Positions 1-9,012 of a stretch of 64,000 nt of DNA are shown here, in pieces (the stretch's first letter is position 1; the number at the start of each line of letters is the position of its first letter). The stretch comes from Streptomyces sp. WM6386 (GTDB lineage: Bacteria; Actinomycetota; Actinomycetes; Streptomycetales; Streptomycetaceae): the NCBI RefSeq assembly GCF_000972385.1, contig NZ_JXTE01000011.1, positions 83,680 to 147,679 of the forward strand. The letters are read 5' to 3'. The position numbers and the translations under genes were made by a program. Below the pieces are notes generated by a model. It saw nothing but the letters and a program-made list of their open reading frames with translations. It ran no database searches and was not told the DNA's origin.

Positions 1-1630
1 CCAGCACCGCGATCTGCCGGGTGCGTATCGAGCCGTCGCCGCGCAGGGACTCAAGGCTCAGCGCGGGGGAGAGCACCTTGTTCGGCGCCTCGCCGGGTGC
101 GGCCGGATCCGGGACTCCGATGCCACGGGCCACCTGGACCGCCAACTCGCCGTCCACCTTGGCCAGTTGCTCGACCGTACGGGTGCGGACCGTCATCGCG
201 TCGACCTTGCCCAGCTCGAACCGGAAGGCCGCGACGATGTGCTGTCGCTCCCACTCGGTCATGCTCTTCCAGAACAGCGCGGGCTGGCTGTAGTGGTCCT
301 GGAAACTCGGGCTGCGACGGCGGATCTTGGCGCCGTCGACGCGCTCCGCGTAGTGCGTGTACGCGCTGCTGTCGGCACCGGCGTGGGCCGGGCAGCCGCC
401 GCCGATCGAGTTCGGGAAGTAGTTCGTGCCGCTGTGGATCGTGCTCTGGCCGTACCCGTCACGCTGGTTGGTCCGCACGGGGGCCACCGGCCGGTTCACC
501 GGCAGCTGGGCGAAGTTGGGGCCGCCCAGGCGGATCAACTGGGTGTCCAGATAGGAGAAGTTGCGGGCCTGGAGCAGCGGGTCGTTGGTGAAGTCGATGC
601 CCGGGACCACGTTGGCCGTGTGGAAGGCGACCTGCTCGGTCTCGGCGAAGAAGTTCTCCGGGTTGCGGTTCAGGACCATCCGGCCGATCGGCCGCACCGG
701 CACCTGCTCCTCCGGGATCAGCTTGGTGGCGTCGAGCAGGTCGAAGTCGAAGGCGAACTCGTCCTCCTCCGGCACCAGTTGGACGCCCAGCTCCCACTCC
801 GGGTACTCACCTGCCTCGATCGCGTCCCACAGGTCACCGCGGTTGAAGTCCGGGTTGCGGCCCTGGCACTCCTGCGCCTCGTCCCACACCAGCGAGTGCA
901 CGCCCAGCCGCGGCTTCCAGTGGAACTTCACGAACGTGCCGCGCCCCTCGGCGTTCACGAACCGGAAGGTGTGCACACCGAAGCCCTGCATCATGCGGTA
1001 GCTGCGCGGGATCGCCCGGTCCGACATCAGCCACATGATCGCGTGCAGCGTCTCGGGCTGCAGCGACACGAAGTCCCACAGGGTGTCATGGGCGGAGGCA
1101 CCGGTGGGGATGTCGTTGTGCGGCTCGGGCTTCACCGCGTGCACGAAGTCGGGGAACTTGATGCCGTCCTGGATGAAGAAGACCGGGAAGTTGTTCCCGA
1201 CCAGGTCGTAATTGCCCTGCGACGTATAGAACTTGGTGGCGAAGCCGCGCACGTCGCGCACGGTGTCCGCCGAGCCCCTCGGCCCCTGCACGGTCGAGAA
1301 CCGCACGAACACCGGTGTCCGCACCGCCGGGTCCTGGAGGAAGGCGGCACGGGTGAACTCCGCGCAGGACTCGTACGATTCGAAGTAGCCGTACGCGCCC
1401 GCGCCGCGTGCGTGCACCACCCGCTCCGGGATGCGCTCGTGGTCGAAGCGGGTCAGCTTCTCCCGGAAGTGGAAGTCCTCCATCAGCGTCGGACCGCGCT
1501 CGCCGGCGGCGAGGGAGTCGTCGGTGTGGTCGATCTCCACGCCCTGGTCGGTGGTGAGCGGGCCGGCCGCCGGGTCGTCCGCCCGGTAGGCCTCACGTTG
1601 CTCCTGCTTGCGATCGCGCGGGGTGTCCAT
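1..1630 (-). CDS. katE: Large-subunit heme catalase (partial, runs off left edge)
   Basis: Heme catalase of the large KatE (clade 2) type, which dismutates hydrogen peroxide in the cytoplasm. It starts at the ATG at 1630 and about 543 residues are visible before the window ends, so the C-terminus is missing. Core residues are visible: distal His73 in VVHARG, Asn146 in VGNNFP and the heme ligand Tyr360 in FSYLDTQ. After the core the chain continues through a Pro/Ala-rich linker ([11 protein letters not shown]), as expected for the extra amidotransferase-like C-terminal domain of large catalases. The start overlaps the stop of the PfpI-like gene as TGATG, so it is the last visible gene of a four-gene operon behind a SigB-type promoter. 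The family call is firm; the stress control is inferred. Confidence 0.95.
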   Translation of the reverse strand, partial: MDTPRDRKQEQREAYRADDPAAGPLTTDQGVEIDHTDDSLAAGERGPTLMEDFHFREKLTRFDHERIPERVVHARGAGAYGYFESYESCAEFTRAAFLQDPAVRTPVFVRFSTVQGPRGSADTVRDVRGFATKFYTSQGNYDLVGNNFPVFFIQDGIKFPDFVHAVKPEPHNDIPTGASAHDTLWDFVSLQPETLHAIMWLMSDRAIPRSYRMMQGFGVHTFRFVNAEGRGTFVKFHWKPRLGVHSLVWDEAQECQGRNPDFNRGDLWDAIEAGEYPEWELGVQLVPEEDEFAFDFDLLDATKLIPEEQVPVRPIGRMVLNRNPENFFAETEQVAFHTANVVPGIDFTNDPLLQARNFSYLDTQLIRLGGPNFAQLPVNRPVAPVRTNQRDGYGQSTIHSGTNYFPNSIGGGCPAHAGADSSAYTHYAERVDGAKIRRRSPSFQDHYSQPALFWKSMTEWERQHIVAAFRFELGKVDAMTVRTRTVEQLAKVDGELAVQVARGIGVPDPAAPGEAPNKVLSPALSLESLRGDGSIRTRQIAVL

Positions 1631-2172
1631 CAGGCGGCCTCCTTCGTGAACACATCCAGGAACGCCTCGTCGAACGCCTTCAGGTCGTCCGGCTTGCGGC
1701 TGGTGACCAGCTTGCTCGGGCCGTGGTCGCACACCTTCACCTGCTCGTCGACCCAGGTGCCGCCCGCGTTGCGGATGTCGGTCGCCAGGCTCGGCCAGGA
1801 CGTCAGCACCCGGCCGCGGACCACGTCCGCCTCCACGAGCGTCCACGGGGCGTGGCAGATCGCGGCGACCGGCCGGCCCTGCTCGAAGAAGTCCCTGACG
1901 AACCGGACCGCCTTCTCGTCCATCCGCAGGCTGTCCGGGTTGGCGACCCCGCCCGGCAGCACGAGCCCGCCGAAGGAGTCCGCCGTCGTCTCGCCCACCA
2001 CCTCCTGGACGGGGAACGTGTCCGCCTTGTCGAGGTGGTGGAAGGCCTGAATGGTCCCGGGCTTCGTGGACACCAGGACGGGCTCGTGGCCCGCGTCCAC
2101 GGCGGCCTTCCACGGCTCGGTGAGCTCGATCTGCTCGACGCCCTCGGGCGCGGTCAGGAATGCGATACGCAT
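1630..2172 (-). CDS. DJ-1/PfpI family protein (type 1 glutamine amidotransferase fold)
   Basis: A 180-residue DJ-1/PfpI-superfamily protein, close in form to PfpI/YhbO 'protease I' proteins, which are linked to stress resistance and repair of glycated proteins. The nucleophile elbow is visible as AAICHAPW with Cys106, and the GGLVLPGG turn is near residue 70. It has no signal peptide, so it should be cytoplasmic. It sits 6 bases after the membrane-protein gene and its stop overlaps the catalase start (TGATG), so translation of the two is probably coupled. Pairing with KatE fits a peroxide or general stress role. The exact chemistry (glyoxalase, deglycase or protease) cannot be read from the sequence. 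Confidence 0.9.
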   Translation of the reverse strand: MRIAFLTAPEGVEQIELTEPWKAAVDAGHEPVLVSTKPGTIQAFHHLDKADTFPVQEVVGETTADSFGGLVLPGGVANPDSLRMDEKAVRFVRDFFEQGRPVAAICHAPWTLVEADVVRGRVLTSWPSLATDIRNAGGTWVDEQVKVCDHGPSKLVTSRKPDDLKAFDEAFLDVFTKEAA

Positions 2173-2178
2173 GAATCC

Positions 2179-2838
2179 TCAACGTCCTTTCGTGGCACGC
2201 CACCGAGCCTCGTCGCTCGTCGCGCGCTTCTTGTTCCGTCGGGCCGCCCGCCTGCAGCGCAGCAGCTCCTCGCCGTACGGCAGCAGCACACAGGTGCCGA
2301 TCGCGGCCGCGACGCCCGCCAGATAGGCCCGGGACAGCGGCCGCCGTCGTGGCACCAGACGCCATGCGTCCGGATCGCCGCGGCCCCCGCGCAGCAGGGA
2401 CCTCACCTGGTCGGCGTGCAGACACATCAGCGAGGCCAGCGCGCCGAACGGCAGCGACTCCAGGAAGCTGTGGATGTGCTGCTCGATCGGCCGGACCTCG
2501 CGACCGCTGTCGACGGCCGTCCGCACGTCCCACAGCGCGGTCGCCTCGTGCACCGCCGCGCCGCCCAGCTGCACGGCGAGAAGGGCCGGGTTGACCTCGT
2601 AGCGCAGTGTGGCCGCGATCGGGATGCCGACCTCGGCCATCATCAACGAGTGGATCACCGACTCCTTGGTGCCCGCCGTGTCCTCGATGCGCGTGCGCCG
2701 GTGCATCATCCAGTCGGCGAGTCCGGGCACGAACCAGCTCGGCAGCAGCCCGTACAGCAGATAGCGGGTCGTGACCTCGCCGACGTCGACACCGCCGGCG
2801 CTCGTGGCCCGGACCTCGGTGGCCTGGTCCCGGCTCAT
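2179..2838 (-). CDS. Conserved integral membrane protein, function unknown
   Basis: A 219-residue protein that I do not recognise as a named family. It has hydrophobic stretches near residues 26-45 ([20 protein letters not shown]), 70-95 and 110-125, and a clear C-terminal membrane segment ([18 protein letters not shown]) followed by a basic tail rich in Arg and Lys. Several His residues ([28 protein letters not shown]) lie at the edges of the hydrophobic parts, so a metal- or heme-binding membrane protein is possible, but that is a guess. Its ATG overlaps the stop of the CBS gene (ATGA) and it precedes the PfpI-like gene by 6 bases, placing it inside the stress operon. Confidence 0.8.
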   Translation of the reverse strand: MSRDQATEVRATSAGGVDVGEVTTRYLLYGLLPSWFVPGLADWMMHRRTRIEDTAGTKESVIHSLMMAEVGIPIAATLRYEVNPALLAVQLGGAAVHEATALWDVRTAVDSGREVRPIEQHIHSFLESLPFGALASLMCLHADQVRSLLRGGRGDPDAWRLVPRRRPLSRAYLAGVAAAIGTCVLLPYGEELLRCRRAARRNKKRATSDEARWRATKGR

Positions 2839-3269
2839 ACGGTGTCCTGGTGGTCCGGTGCGGCCCGGCCGATCTCGGCGAGCACCGAGCCGGGGTTCTC
2901 CGCCTCGGCCAGGTCACCGAGGCTGACCATGCCGACCGGCAGCCCCTCCTCGACGACCGGCAGGCGGCGCACCGCGTGTGCCCGCATCAGCGCCGCCGCG
3001 GCGGCCACCGGGTCGTGCGGGGAGACCAGCACCGGGTCCGGGGTGCACACCGACCCGGCGCTCGCCGTCAGCGGATCGACGCCCTCGGCGACCGCCCGCA
3101 CCGTGATGTCGCGGTCGGTGAGCACCCCGACGATCAGCTGTCCGTCGGCCACCAGGACGTCGCCGATGGCCTGCGCGCGCATCAGCTGCGCCGCCTCGAC
3201 GAGCGAGGCGCCCGGGCGGACGGCTACCACGCCCGGGGTCATGACGTCCTTCACGAAATCGGCCATCAC
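2835..3269 (-). CDS. Tandem CBS domain protein
   Basis: A 144-residue protein made almost entirely of two CBS domains (about residues 8-65 and 75-130), the Bateman pair that senses adenine nucleotides or related ligands. Typical signatures are [29 protein letters not shown] and the second-domain RRLPVVEEG. The first codons are GTG ATG; an AAGGG lies upstream, so the start may be GTG 3269 or ATG 3266. It is the first gene of the operon leading to katE and lies about 45 bases after a SigB-type -10 hexamer. Small stand-alone CBS proteins are common in actinobacterial stress regulons. The ligand is unknown. Confidence 0.92.
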   Translation of the reverse strand: MMADFVKDVMTPGVVAVRPGASLVEAAQLMRAQAIGDVLVADGQLIVGVLTDRDITVRAVAEGVDPLTASAGSVCTPDPVLVSPHDPVAAAAALMRAHAVRRLPVVEEGLPVGMVSLGDLAEAENPGSVLAEIGRAAPDHQDTV

Positions 3270-3310
3270 TGTGGGCCCTTCCTCGGTCTTCTCGGCTGAC
3301 GCCGCCCGCA

Positions 3311-3335
3311 GTACCCCGGGGCCGGGCCCCTATGC
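3311..3335 (-). promoter_or_regulatory. SigB-type promoter before the CBS-katE operon
   Basis: On the minus strand the sequence reads GCAT, 15 bases, GGGTAC. This matches the S. coelicolor SigB-type consensus GNNT-N14-16-GGGTAC/T exactly. The -10 hexamer (3311-3316) lies about 45 bases before the CBS start codon, a normal distance. It overlaps the last codons of the DUF2795-type gene, so that gene can also read through. The assignment rests on consensus matching only. Confidence 0.6.
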
Positions 3336-3710
3336 GCCGGGCCGGGTCAGCGCCTGCGCCAGTTCCTGGACGGTCGCGTAGTGCTCCTTGTGCGGCAGCC
3401 GCTCCACGGCGTCGACGAGGGTGTCCGGCGCGTACGCGCGGCGCAGCGCGCCGGCCAGGTGGCGCGAGCTCGCCGGGAACGTGCCGCGGCTCAGATGCCG
3501 GGCCAGCTCCAGCCGGACCCCTTCCAGGGACGCTCCGGAACCGCCCGGCGTCACGGGCCCGCCCGCGATCTCCGGATCGTCGTCGGCGGTCGGCTCGGGG
3601 TCGTGCCACTCCTCGCTCCGGGTGGGGTGCCCGGACCTCAGCAGTCCCTGTAGTTCGTGCTTCATCTCTTCGTCGCGGTGGACGCTCAGCCGGTCGCTGC
3701 CTCGCTGCAT
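3330..3710 (-). CDS. DUF2795-type small protein
   Basis: A 126-residue protein whose C-terminal half resembles the DUF2795 family: it contains FPASSRHLAGALRRAYAPD and PHKEHYATVQELAQAL, typical of these small helical proteins, which often sit in stress regulons. The N-terminal half is acidic and Pro/Gly-rich, probably disordered. I chose the ATG at 3710 because AAGGAG lies 6 bases before it; an in-frame start further upstream at 3818 has no ribosome site and would swallow the promoter. A SigB-type promoter lies 35 bases upstream. Function unknown. Confidence 0.75.
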   Translation of the reverse strand: MQRGSDRLSVHRDEEMKHELQGLLRSGHPTRSEEWHDPEPTADDDPEIAGGPVTPGGSGASLEGVRLELARHLSRGTFPASSRHLAGALRRAYAPDTLVDAVERLPHKEHYATVQELAQALTRPGA

Positions 3711-3745
3711 GGCGCTCCTTCCAGATCTTCGGGGGTGGGCTCCGC

Positions 3746-3770
3746 GTACCCGAGGACCGGACCCCGACAC
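3746..3770 (-). promoter_or_regulatory. SigB-type promoter before the DUF2795-type gene
   Basis: On the minus strand the sequence reads GTGT, 15 bases, GGGTAC, again fitting GNNT-N14-16-GGGTAC/T. The -10 lies 35 bases before the ATG at 3710. With the match at 3311-3335 this makes two SigB-type promoters within 460 bases and within 2.3 kb of a SigB/SigF-family sigma gene. Confidence 0.55.
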
Positions 3771-3841
3771 GGGGGTTTGTCCTCCGTTTCGGGGGAGACC
3801 CGACCGGACGCCCCCCACGCGATCCCGGGGAGGGAAACGCC

Positions 3842-4009
3842 ATGGCGGTACTCGCCGCGCTCATCCCGCTCCTCATGCTCGGCGCTGTGCTGGCACTGGG
3901 CCGCTATGAGGAGCTGCTCCTGCCCACGGAGCGGGAGGAGGCGGCCCCACTGCCGCCTACTCCTTCTCCTTCTCCCGGCCCGGCAGGAACTCCTGCAGCT
4001 TCGCCTTGA
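3842..4009 (+). CDS. Small single-pass membrane protein (55 aa)
   Basis: A short frame with a good start: GGGAGGG lies 8 bases before the ATG. The product begins with one hydrophobic helix (VLAALIPLLMLGAVLALG), then an acidic stretch (EELLLPTEREEAA) and a Pro/Ser-rich tail. It looks like a small membrane peptide with a cytoplasmic tail. Its last 53 bases overlap the 3' end of the convergent pyruvate-oxidase-like gene, and the Pro/Ser tail is the antisense reading of that gene's Lys/Glu-rich end. That could mean the tail is an accident of overlap. Whether it is a real gene is moderately supported by the start signal and helix only. Confidence 0.5.
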   Translation: MAVLAALIPLLMLGAVLALGRYEELLLPTEREEAAPLPPTPSPSPGPAGTPAASP

Positions 4010-5759
4010 ACCCCTGTTTGATCATCGAGCCGCGGTCCGCGTCGCCCTTCAGGATCGACGCGGCCGTCGACTCCATCTGGTCCCAGGTGGCATGCGGCGG
4101 GATCGGCGGCACGGCGGGGTCGGTGAGGAACTCGATCACCGCGGGCCCGTCGGCCTCGAGCCCCGCACGCCAGCCCGCCTCCACGTCCTCGGGCTTCTCC
4201 ACACGGATGCCGGTCAGGCCCAGGGAACGGGCGAACGCGGCGTACTGCACGTCCGGGAGCTCCTGCGAGGGCAGGAACGACGGGGCGCCCTCCATGGCAC
4301 GCATCTCCCAGGTGACCTGGTTGAGATCGTGGTTGTTCCACACGGCCACCACCAGCCGCGGATCCTCCCACTGGTCGCGGTACTTGGCCGCCGTGATCAG
4401 CTCCGCCATACCGTTCATCTGCATCGCGCCGTCCCCGACCAGCGCGATCGCCGGCCGGTCCGGGTGGGCGAACTTCGCGCCGATGGCGTACGGCACTCCG
4501 CAGCCCATCGTCGCGAGCGTGCCGGACAGCGAGGACCGCATGCCGTCCCGCATCGTCAGGTGCCGCGCGTACCAGTTGGCCGCGGAACCGGAGTCGGAGC
4601 TGATGACCGCGTCCGCGGGCAGCAGCGGGTCCAGGACATGGGCCACGTACTCCGGGTTGATCGGGTCAGCCGACAGGTGCGCCCGCCGCTCCATGATCTC
4701 GCGCCAGCGCCGTACGTTGTCGCACACCGTGTCGTACCACTCGCGCCCGCGCTCCTCGCCGTTCAGCAGCGGGATCAGCCGTTCCAGGGTCGCCTTCGCG
4801 TCGCCGACGAGATTCACCTCGTACGGATAACGCATTCCGACCATGTGCGGGTCGATGTCGATCTGCACCCCGCGCGCCTGGCCGAAGTCCGGCAGGAACT
4901 GCGTGTACGGAAAGGACGATCCGATGGTCAGCAGGGTGTCGCAGTCCCGCATCAGCTCGTACGACGCACGGGTGCCCAGCAGGCCGATCGAACCGGTGAC
5001 GTACGGGAGTTCATCGCTCAGCGCGTCCTTGCCGAGCAGTGCCTTGGCCACGCCCGCGCCGAGCAGTTCGGCGATGCGCGCCACCTCCTCCCGCGCACCC
5101 GAGGCGCCCTGACCGACCAGAATGCCCACCTTGTCACCGGAGTTGAGGATCTCGGCTGCCCGCAGCAGCGACTCCTCGGACGGCACGGCCGTCCAGGAAC
5201 TGCGGTCCAGGCTGGACGGCACCATTTTGAACTCGTGGGTGGGGGCCGCGTATTCGAGCTCCTGGACGTCGCCCGGGATGATGATCGCGGTGGGGGAGCG
5301 GCGCGCGTACGCGGTGCGGATCGCGCGGTCCAGGACGTTCGGCAGCTGCTCGGGGACCGTCACCGTCTCCACGAAGTCCGAGGCGACGTCCTTGAACAGG
5401 GTGTGCAGATCCACCTCCTGCTGGTACGAGCCGCCCATCGCGGTGCGGTGCGTCTGGCCGACGATCGCCAGCACCGGCACATGGTCCAGCTTGGCGTCGT
5501 ACAGGCCGTTGAGGAGATGGATCGCCCCGGGTCCCGAGGTGGCCGCGCACACGCCGATGCGGCCGCTGAACTTGGCGTAGCCGACCGCCTCGAACGCCGA
5601 CATCTCCTCGTGCCGCGACTGGATGAACCGCGGCCGGTTCTCGGCCCGGCCCCACGCGGCGAGCAGGCCGTTGATGCCGTCGCCGGGATAACCGAAGACA
5701 TGGTCCACACCCCACTCGCGCAGTCGCTGCAGAACGTGGTCGGAGACCTTGGTGCTCAT
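3957..5759 (-). CDS. Thiamine-diphosphate enzyme, pyruvate oxidase/dehydrogenase (PoxB-like)
   Basis: A 600-residue three-domain ThDP enzyme. The N-terminal PYR domain holds the catalytic Glu in RHEEMSAFEAVGYAKFSG, the middle domain runs from about residue 190 to 330, and the C-terminal PP domain carries the ThDP/Mg motif starting GDGAMQMNG and ending near VWNNHD. Overall form matches the pyruvate:quinone oxidoreductase (PoxB) and pyruvate oxidase group rather than acetolactate synthase. It would convert pyruvate to acetate (or acetyl phosphate) and CO2. The C-terminus is Lys/Glu-rich (GREKEKE), possibly membrane-peripheral as in PoxB. PoxB-type enzymes are often general-stress or stationary-phase genes, which fits the neighbours. 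The exact substrate is inferred. Confidence 0.85.
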   Translation of the reverse strand: MSTKVSDHVLQRLREWGVDHVFGYPGDGINGLLAAWGRAENRPRFIQSRHEEMSAFEAVGYAKFSGRIGVCAATSGPGAIHLLNGLYDAKLDHVPVLAIVGQTHRTAMGGSYQQEVDLHTLFKDVASDFVETVTVPEQLPNVLDRAIRTAYARRSPTAIIIPGDVQELEYAAPTHEFKMVPSSLDRSSWTAVPSEESLLRAAEILNSGDKVGILVGQGASGAREEVARIAELLGAGVAKALLGKDALSDELPYVTGSIGLLGTRASYELMRDCDTLLTIGSSFPYTQFLPDFGQARGVQIDIDPHMVGMRYPYEVNLVGDAKATLERLIPLLNGEERGREWYDTVCDNVRRWREIMERRAHLSADPINPEYVAHVLDPLLPADAVISSDSGSAANWYARHLTMRDGMRSSLSGTLATMGCGVPYAIGAKFAHPDRPAIALVGDGAMQMNGMAELITAAKYRDQWEDPRLVVAVWNNHDLNQVTWEMRAMEGAPSFLPSQELPDVQYAAFARSLGLTGIRVEKPEDVEAGWRAGLEADGPAVIEFLTDPAVPPIPPHATWDQMESTAASILKGDADRGSMIKQGFKAKLQEFLPGREKEKE

Positions 5760-5995
5760 GGACGGGACCTCCCGGACATAGGGACATACGGCCCCTTACG
5801 AGTGACCGTGCGGGCTCCCGGAAAACCTGGGCCCGGGTTTGCGGCCCAGGGCCGGGGGCAGGCGCACCCTCAGTGCTTCGGACAGGAGGCACGTCCGTGG
5901 GAAAGGCTCCGAGGCCGCCCCGACTGTGTCTGTCCGGCCGCGCTCCCACGGTGACCGTCCAACCCAGAGCACCCACTAGGGAGTTGCGACGCACC

Positions 5996-6790
5996 ATGTC
6001 CCCTCGAGTGAGCGCGAAGCACCACCCGCACGACGACGCCCCCGACACCGCGGAAGCCTTCCGCAGGCTCGCCGCACTGCCCCCGGGCCCACAGCACGAC
6101 ACCCTGCGCGACCGGATCATCGAGGCCTGGCTGCCCATGGCCGACCGGCTCGCGGGCCGCTTCCGCAGCCGCGGCGAGAGCTTCGACGACCTGCGCCAGG
6201 TCGCCGCCCTCGGCCTGGTCAAGGCCGTCGACCGGTACGACCCCGAGCGCGGCAACGCCTTCGAGAGCTACGCCGTGCCGACCATCACCGGCGAGATCAA
6301 GCGGCACTTCCGCGACCACATGTGGACGCTGCATGTGCCCCGGCGGGTCCAGGACCTGCGCAACCGCGTGCGCTTCGCCTCCCAGGACCTGTCGCAGACC
6401 ATCTCCGGGCGACGGCCCACCGTCGCGGAGATCGCCGCGCACGCGAGCATGAGCGAGGAGGACGTCCTCGTGGGGCTCGAGGCGTTGGAGAGCTTCACCG
6501 CGCTGTCGCTGGACGCGGAGCTGCCGGGGAGCGAGGACGGGTACTCGCTGAGCGACGCGCTGGGATCGGCGGACCCGGCCCTGGACACCGTGGTGGACCG
6601 GGAGGCCGTGAAGCCGCGGCTCGCCGCGTTGCCGGAGCGGGAGCGGGCGATCCTGTACATGCGGTTCTTCGGCGACATGACGCAGTCGCGGATCGCCGAG
6701 CAGCTGGGGATCTCGCAGATGCATGTGTCGCGGCTGATCAGCCGCTGCTGTGGACGGGTGCGGGAGCAGGTGATGAGCGACGGCGCGTAG
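5996..6790 (+). CDS. RNA polymerase sigma factor, SigB/SigF/SigG family
   Basis: A 264-residue sigma factor of the stress/differentiation group. Region 2 is visible in SFDDLRQVAALGLVKAVDRY and the following FESYAVPTITGEIKRHFRD, region 3 in RRPTVAEIAAHASMSEEDV, and region 4 in a helix-turn-helix (MTQSRIAEQLGISQMHVSRL). I place the start at ATG 5996, with AGGGAG about 12 bases upstream; a longer frame from 5873 adds a low-complexity extension without family similarity. No anti-sigma gene is adjacent, so control must come from elsewhere. Two SigB-type promoters lie within 2.7 kb upstream, so a local regulon is likely. I see no clear promoter of this class before the gene itself. Confidence 0.93.
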   Translation: MSPRVSAKHHPHDDAPDTAEAFRRLAALPPGPQHDTLRDRIIEAWLPMADRLAGRFRSRGESFDDLRQVAALGLVKAVDRYDPERGNAFESYAVPTITGEIKRHFRDHMWTLHVPRRVQDLRNRVRFASQDLSQTISGRRPTVAEIAAHASMSEEDVLVGLEALESFTALSLDAELPGSEDGYSLSDALGSADPALDTVVDREAVKPRLAALPERERAILYMRFFGDMTQSRIAEQLGISQMHVSRLISRCCGRVREQVMSDGA

Positions 6791-6927
6791 CGCGTGGGAG
6801 GCGGGTTCCACGTCACCCACTTGGCTGTGCACGTCCCGCTGATGGGGTCCGGCCGCGTGCGGGGCCGGGTTCGACGGGCTGTGATGGCTGCGTGCCCTCG
6901 CAGCCGCAGGCCTAAGGAGCCCACCCC

Positions 6928-7608
6928 ATGCGCCGCACCGCCCGTGCCCTGTCCGTCGCCGTTCTGGCCGGAGTCGCCGTGGGCGTCGCCGTGCCGGTCG
7001 CCTTCGCGGACCCGGCCGCGGAGGTCAGCCCGAGTACCGTCCAGCCGGGCGGCAGCGTCACCGTCTCCGTCGCCTGCGACTCCACCGGCGGAACGGCGCC
7101 GGCCACCATCGAGGCCACCTCGCAGGCCTTCGACGAGGAGACCGTGCCGCTCCAGCTGGTCGCCGGGAACGACGCCGCGGTGTCCGGGCCCGCCTACCGC
7201 GGGACCGCCCGGATCGCCTCCGCCCAGGACCTCGAGGTCGGCTCCGACGCCGGCAAGGACTCCGCGTGGACCGTCGACGGCACCTGTCCGGCCGCGCCCG
7301 GCGGGCAGGGCAAGCAGTGGAGCGCGACCTTGACGGTGACCCGCGGCGGCGAGAGCCACGCGTGCACCGAGCCGCGCACCGAGGACTGCTCCGCCACCAC
7401 GGTCCAGCGCGGCGAGAGCCACACGTGCACCGAGCCGCGCACCGAGAGCTGCTCCGCCACCACGGTCCAGCGCGGCGTACAGGCAGGCCAGGGCGGCGCC
7501 TTCGCCGACTCCGTACCCGCCCTCGTCACCGGCGGCCTCCTGATCGCGGGCGCCCTCGGCGGGGCCGTGTACCGGGTGCGCCGCAAGGAGTCCCGCGCGG
7601 ACGTCTGA
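6928..7608 (+). CDS. Secreted or surface-anchored protein with a C-terminal membrane helix
   Basis: A 226-residue exported protein. It begins with a signal peptide (MRRTARALSVAVLAGVAVG, cleavage near AFA-DPAAE), continues as an Ig-like or beta-rich domain (about 30-140, opening VSPSTVQPGGSVTVSVAC), and ends with a hydrophobic helix (VPALVTGGLLIAGALGGAVY) and a basic tail (RVRRKESRADV). That C-terminus resembles a membrane anchor; I see no LPxTG sortase motif. Between the domain and the anchor are two copies of a 21-residue Cys-containing repeat. AAGGAG lies 10 bases before the ATG. Function unknown. Confidence 0.8.
   Translation: MRRTARALSVAVLAGVAVGVAVPVAFADPAAEVSPSTVQPGGSVTVSVACDSTGGTAPATIEATSQAFDEETVPLQLVAGNDAAVSGPAYRGTARIASAQDLEVGSDAGKDSAWTVDGTCPAAPGGQGKQWSATLTVTRGGESHACTEPRTEDCSATTVQRGESHTCTEPRTESCSATTVQRGVQAGQGGAFADSVPALVTGGLLIAGALGGAVYRVRRKESRADV
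7348..7473 (+). repeat. Two tandem copies of a 63-bp coding repeat
   Basis: Bases 7348-7410 and 7411-7473 are near-identical 63-bp units, each encoding a 21-residue unit GESHxCTEPRTExCSATTVQR. Only a few bases differ (Ala/Thr and Asp/Ser codons), so the duplication looks recent. Each unit adds two cysteines to the stalk between the outer domain and the membrane helix. Confidence 0.9.
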
Positions 7609-7764
7609 GCCGGGGCGTGTGACCGGCGCAACTCGAGCGGATCCCTATCGGCGTACGCCACCCTGGGTACTCGGACCCCGAGCGCGCCGCCCCCGTCGTA
7701 CGGAGAAGGAACCGGGGAGCACACCCGACGGCACCGCGACCCAGCAGCTCACCCGGAGGTACGG

Positions 7765-9012
7765 ATGCGGCGGACGGATCCCGAAGGCCACGGCCCCGTC
7801 CGCTTCGGCCCGCCGCTGCCCGCCGACGGACTGCCGGTGCTCCCCGAACTGCCGGCCGTGCTCTCCGCCGCGGCGGCCCTCGGCGGGAGCGAACCCGTCG
7901 GCGGCGGGCCCGTTCTCCTGGAGGCCGCGTGCGGCTACTGGGCCCGACGTGGCCTGTCCGCCGGGCCCGAGCGTGTGGTGGCGGCGCCCGGCGCCCCCTC
8001 GCTGCTGCTCGCCCTGACCGCCGCCCTCGGCGGGGACGTCCTGGTGCCCCGGCCCTGCGTGGCCTGGTGGGCGCCGTACGCGCGCCTGTTGGGAAGACCC
8101 GTGTTCCATGTGGGGACACCGGCGGAGTGCGGCGGGGTCCCGGACCCGTACGCCCTGTTGGAGACCGTGCGCCGGGTTCGTGACGAGGGCGGCGACCCCC
8201 GGCTGCTGGTGCTGTCCGTCGCCGACGACCCCACTGCCACGGTGGCCCCGCCCGAGGTGGTGCACGAGACCGTGGAGGCCGCCGTCGCCGAGGGACTGCA
8301 TGTGGTCAGCGACGAGACCTGGCGCGACACCGTGCACGCCCCGCACGACACCGTGCTGATCGGACCCGCCGAGATGCTGCCGGAGCGGGTCACCGTCGTC
8401 ACCGACCTGGCCGGTGCCCTGCTGCCGCCGGGCTGGCCCGCCGCCGTCGCCCGCTTCCCCGCGGGCGAGGCCGCCGACGACCTCCACGCGCGCGTGCTGG
8501 ACGTGCTCACCGCCCTGGGTGCCCGCGTCGCTGCCCCCGTCGCCGCCGCGGCCGGGTACGCGCTCACGGAACCCGAACCGGTCACCACGCGCGTGGCGGC
8601 CACCGTACGTCTGCACGCGCGCGTGGCCGCCGCCGCGCACGCCACGGTCGTCTCGGCCGGCGCCCTGGCCCGGCCCCCGCAGGCCGGCCGGCATCTCTAC
8701 GTCGACCTCGGACCGTTGCGCACCGCGCTCGGCGCGCACGGGGTGGGCGACGCACAGGACCTGGAGGAGTTCCTCACGGCCCGGCTCGGCCTGCCCGCCC
8801 CGGGCGGCCATCGCTTCGGCGACGACCTGGGCGCGCTGCGCGTGCGGTTGTCGACCGGTTCGCTGCTCGCCGGGACGGACGCGGAACTCGAGGAATGCCT
8901 CAGTTCACCCTCACCGTTGGAACTGCCACACGTGCAACGCGCGTTGATCACCTTGAAGTCGGTCTTCGACGACCTTTGCGATGACGCTCAGCGATGGGAG
9001 CCTCCTCGATGA
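7765..9012 (+). CDS. Aminotransferase class I/II-fold protein lacking the PLP lysine
   Basis: A 415-residue protein with the architecture of fold-type I aminotransferases: an APGAPSLLLAL glycine turn, P-loop-like VLVPRPCVAWW, an NPTG-equivalent (DDPTATVAPPE), an Asp motif VVSDETWRD and a C-terminal Arg motif LRVRLSTG. The position where the Schiff-base lysine should lie reads VVTDLAGALLPPGWP and contains no lysine; the only lysine in the chain is near the C-terminus (ITLKSVF). The NPTG Asn is also Asp. It therefore probably does not form the usual internal aldimine, and may bind a ligand, be structural or use other chemistry. GGAGG precedes the ATG. The stop overlaps the start of the MBL hydrolase (ATGA), so both are made together. 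Confidence 0.8.
   Translation: MRRTDPEGHGPVRFGPPLPADGLPVLPELPAVLSAAAALGGSEPVGGGPVLLEAACGYWARRGLSAGPERVVAAPGAPSLLLALTAALGGDVLVPRPCVAWWAPYARLLGRPVFHVGTPAECGGVPDPYALLETVRRVRDEGGDPRLLVLSVADDPTATVAPPEVVHETVEAAVAEGLHVVSDETWRDTVHAPHDTVLIGPAEMLPERVTVVTDLAGALLPPGWPAAVARFPAGEAADDLHARVLDVLTALGARVAAPVAAAAGYALTEPEPVTTRVAATVRLHARVAAAAHATVVSAGALARPPQAGRHLYVDLGPLRTALGAHGVGDAQDLEEFLTARLGLPAPGGHRFGDDLGALRVRLSTGSLLAGTDAELEECLSSPSPLELPHVQRALITLKSVFDDLCDDAQRWEPPR

Noticed and set aside
7348..7473. Tandem repeat as a CRISPR array
   Set aside because: The two units are in-frame coding repeats without spacers.
7665..7670. GGGTAC hexamer before the aminotransferase-like gene
   Set aside because: No G-N-N-T -35 element lies at 14-16 bases, and it is 95 bases from the start, so I do not call a SigB promoter.
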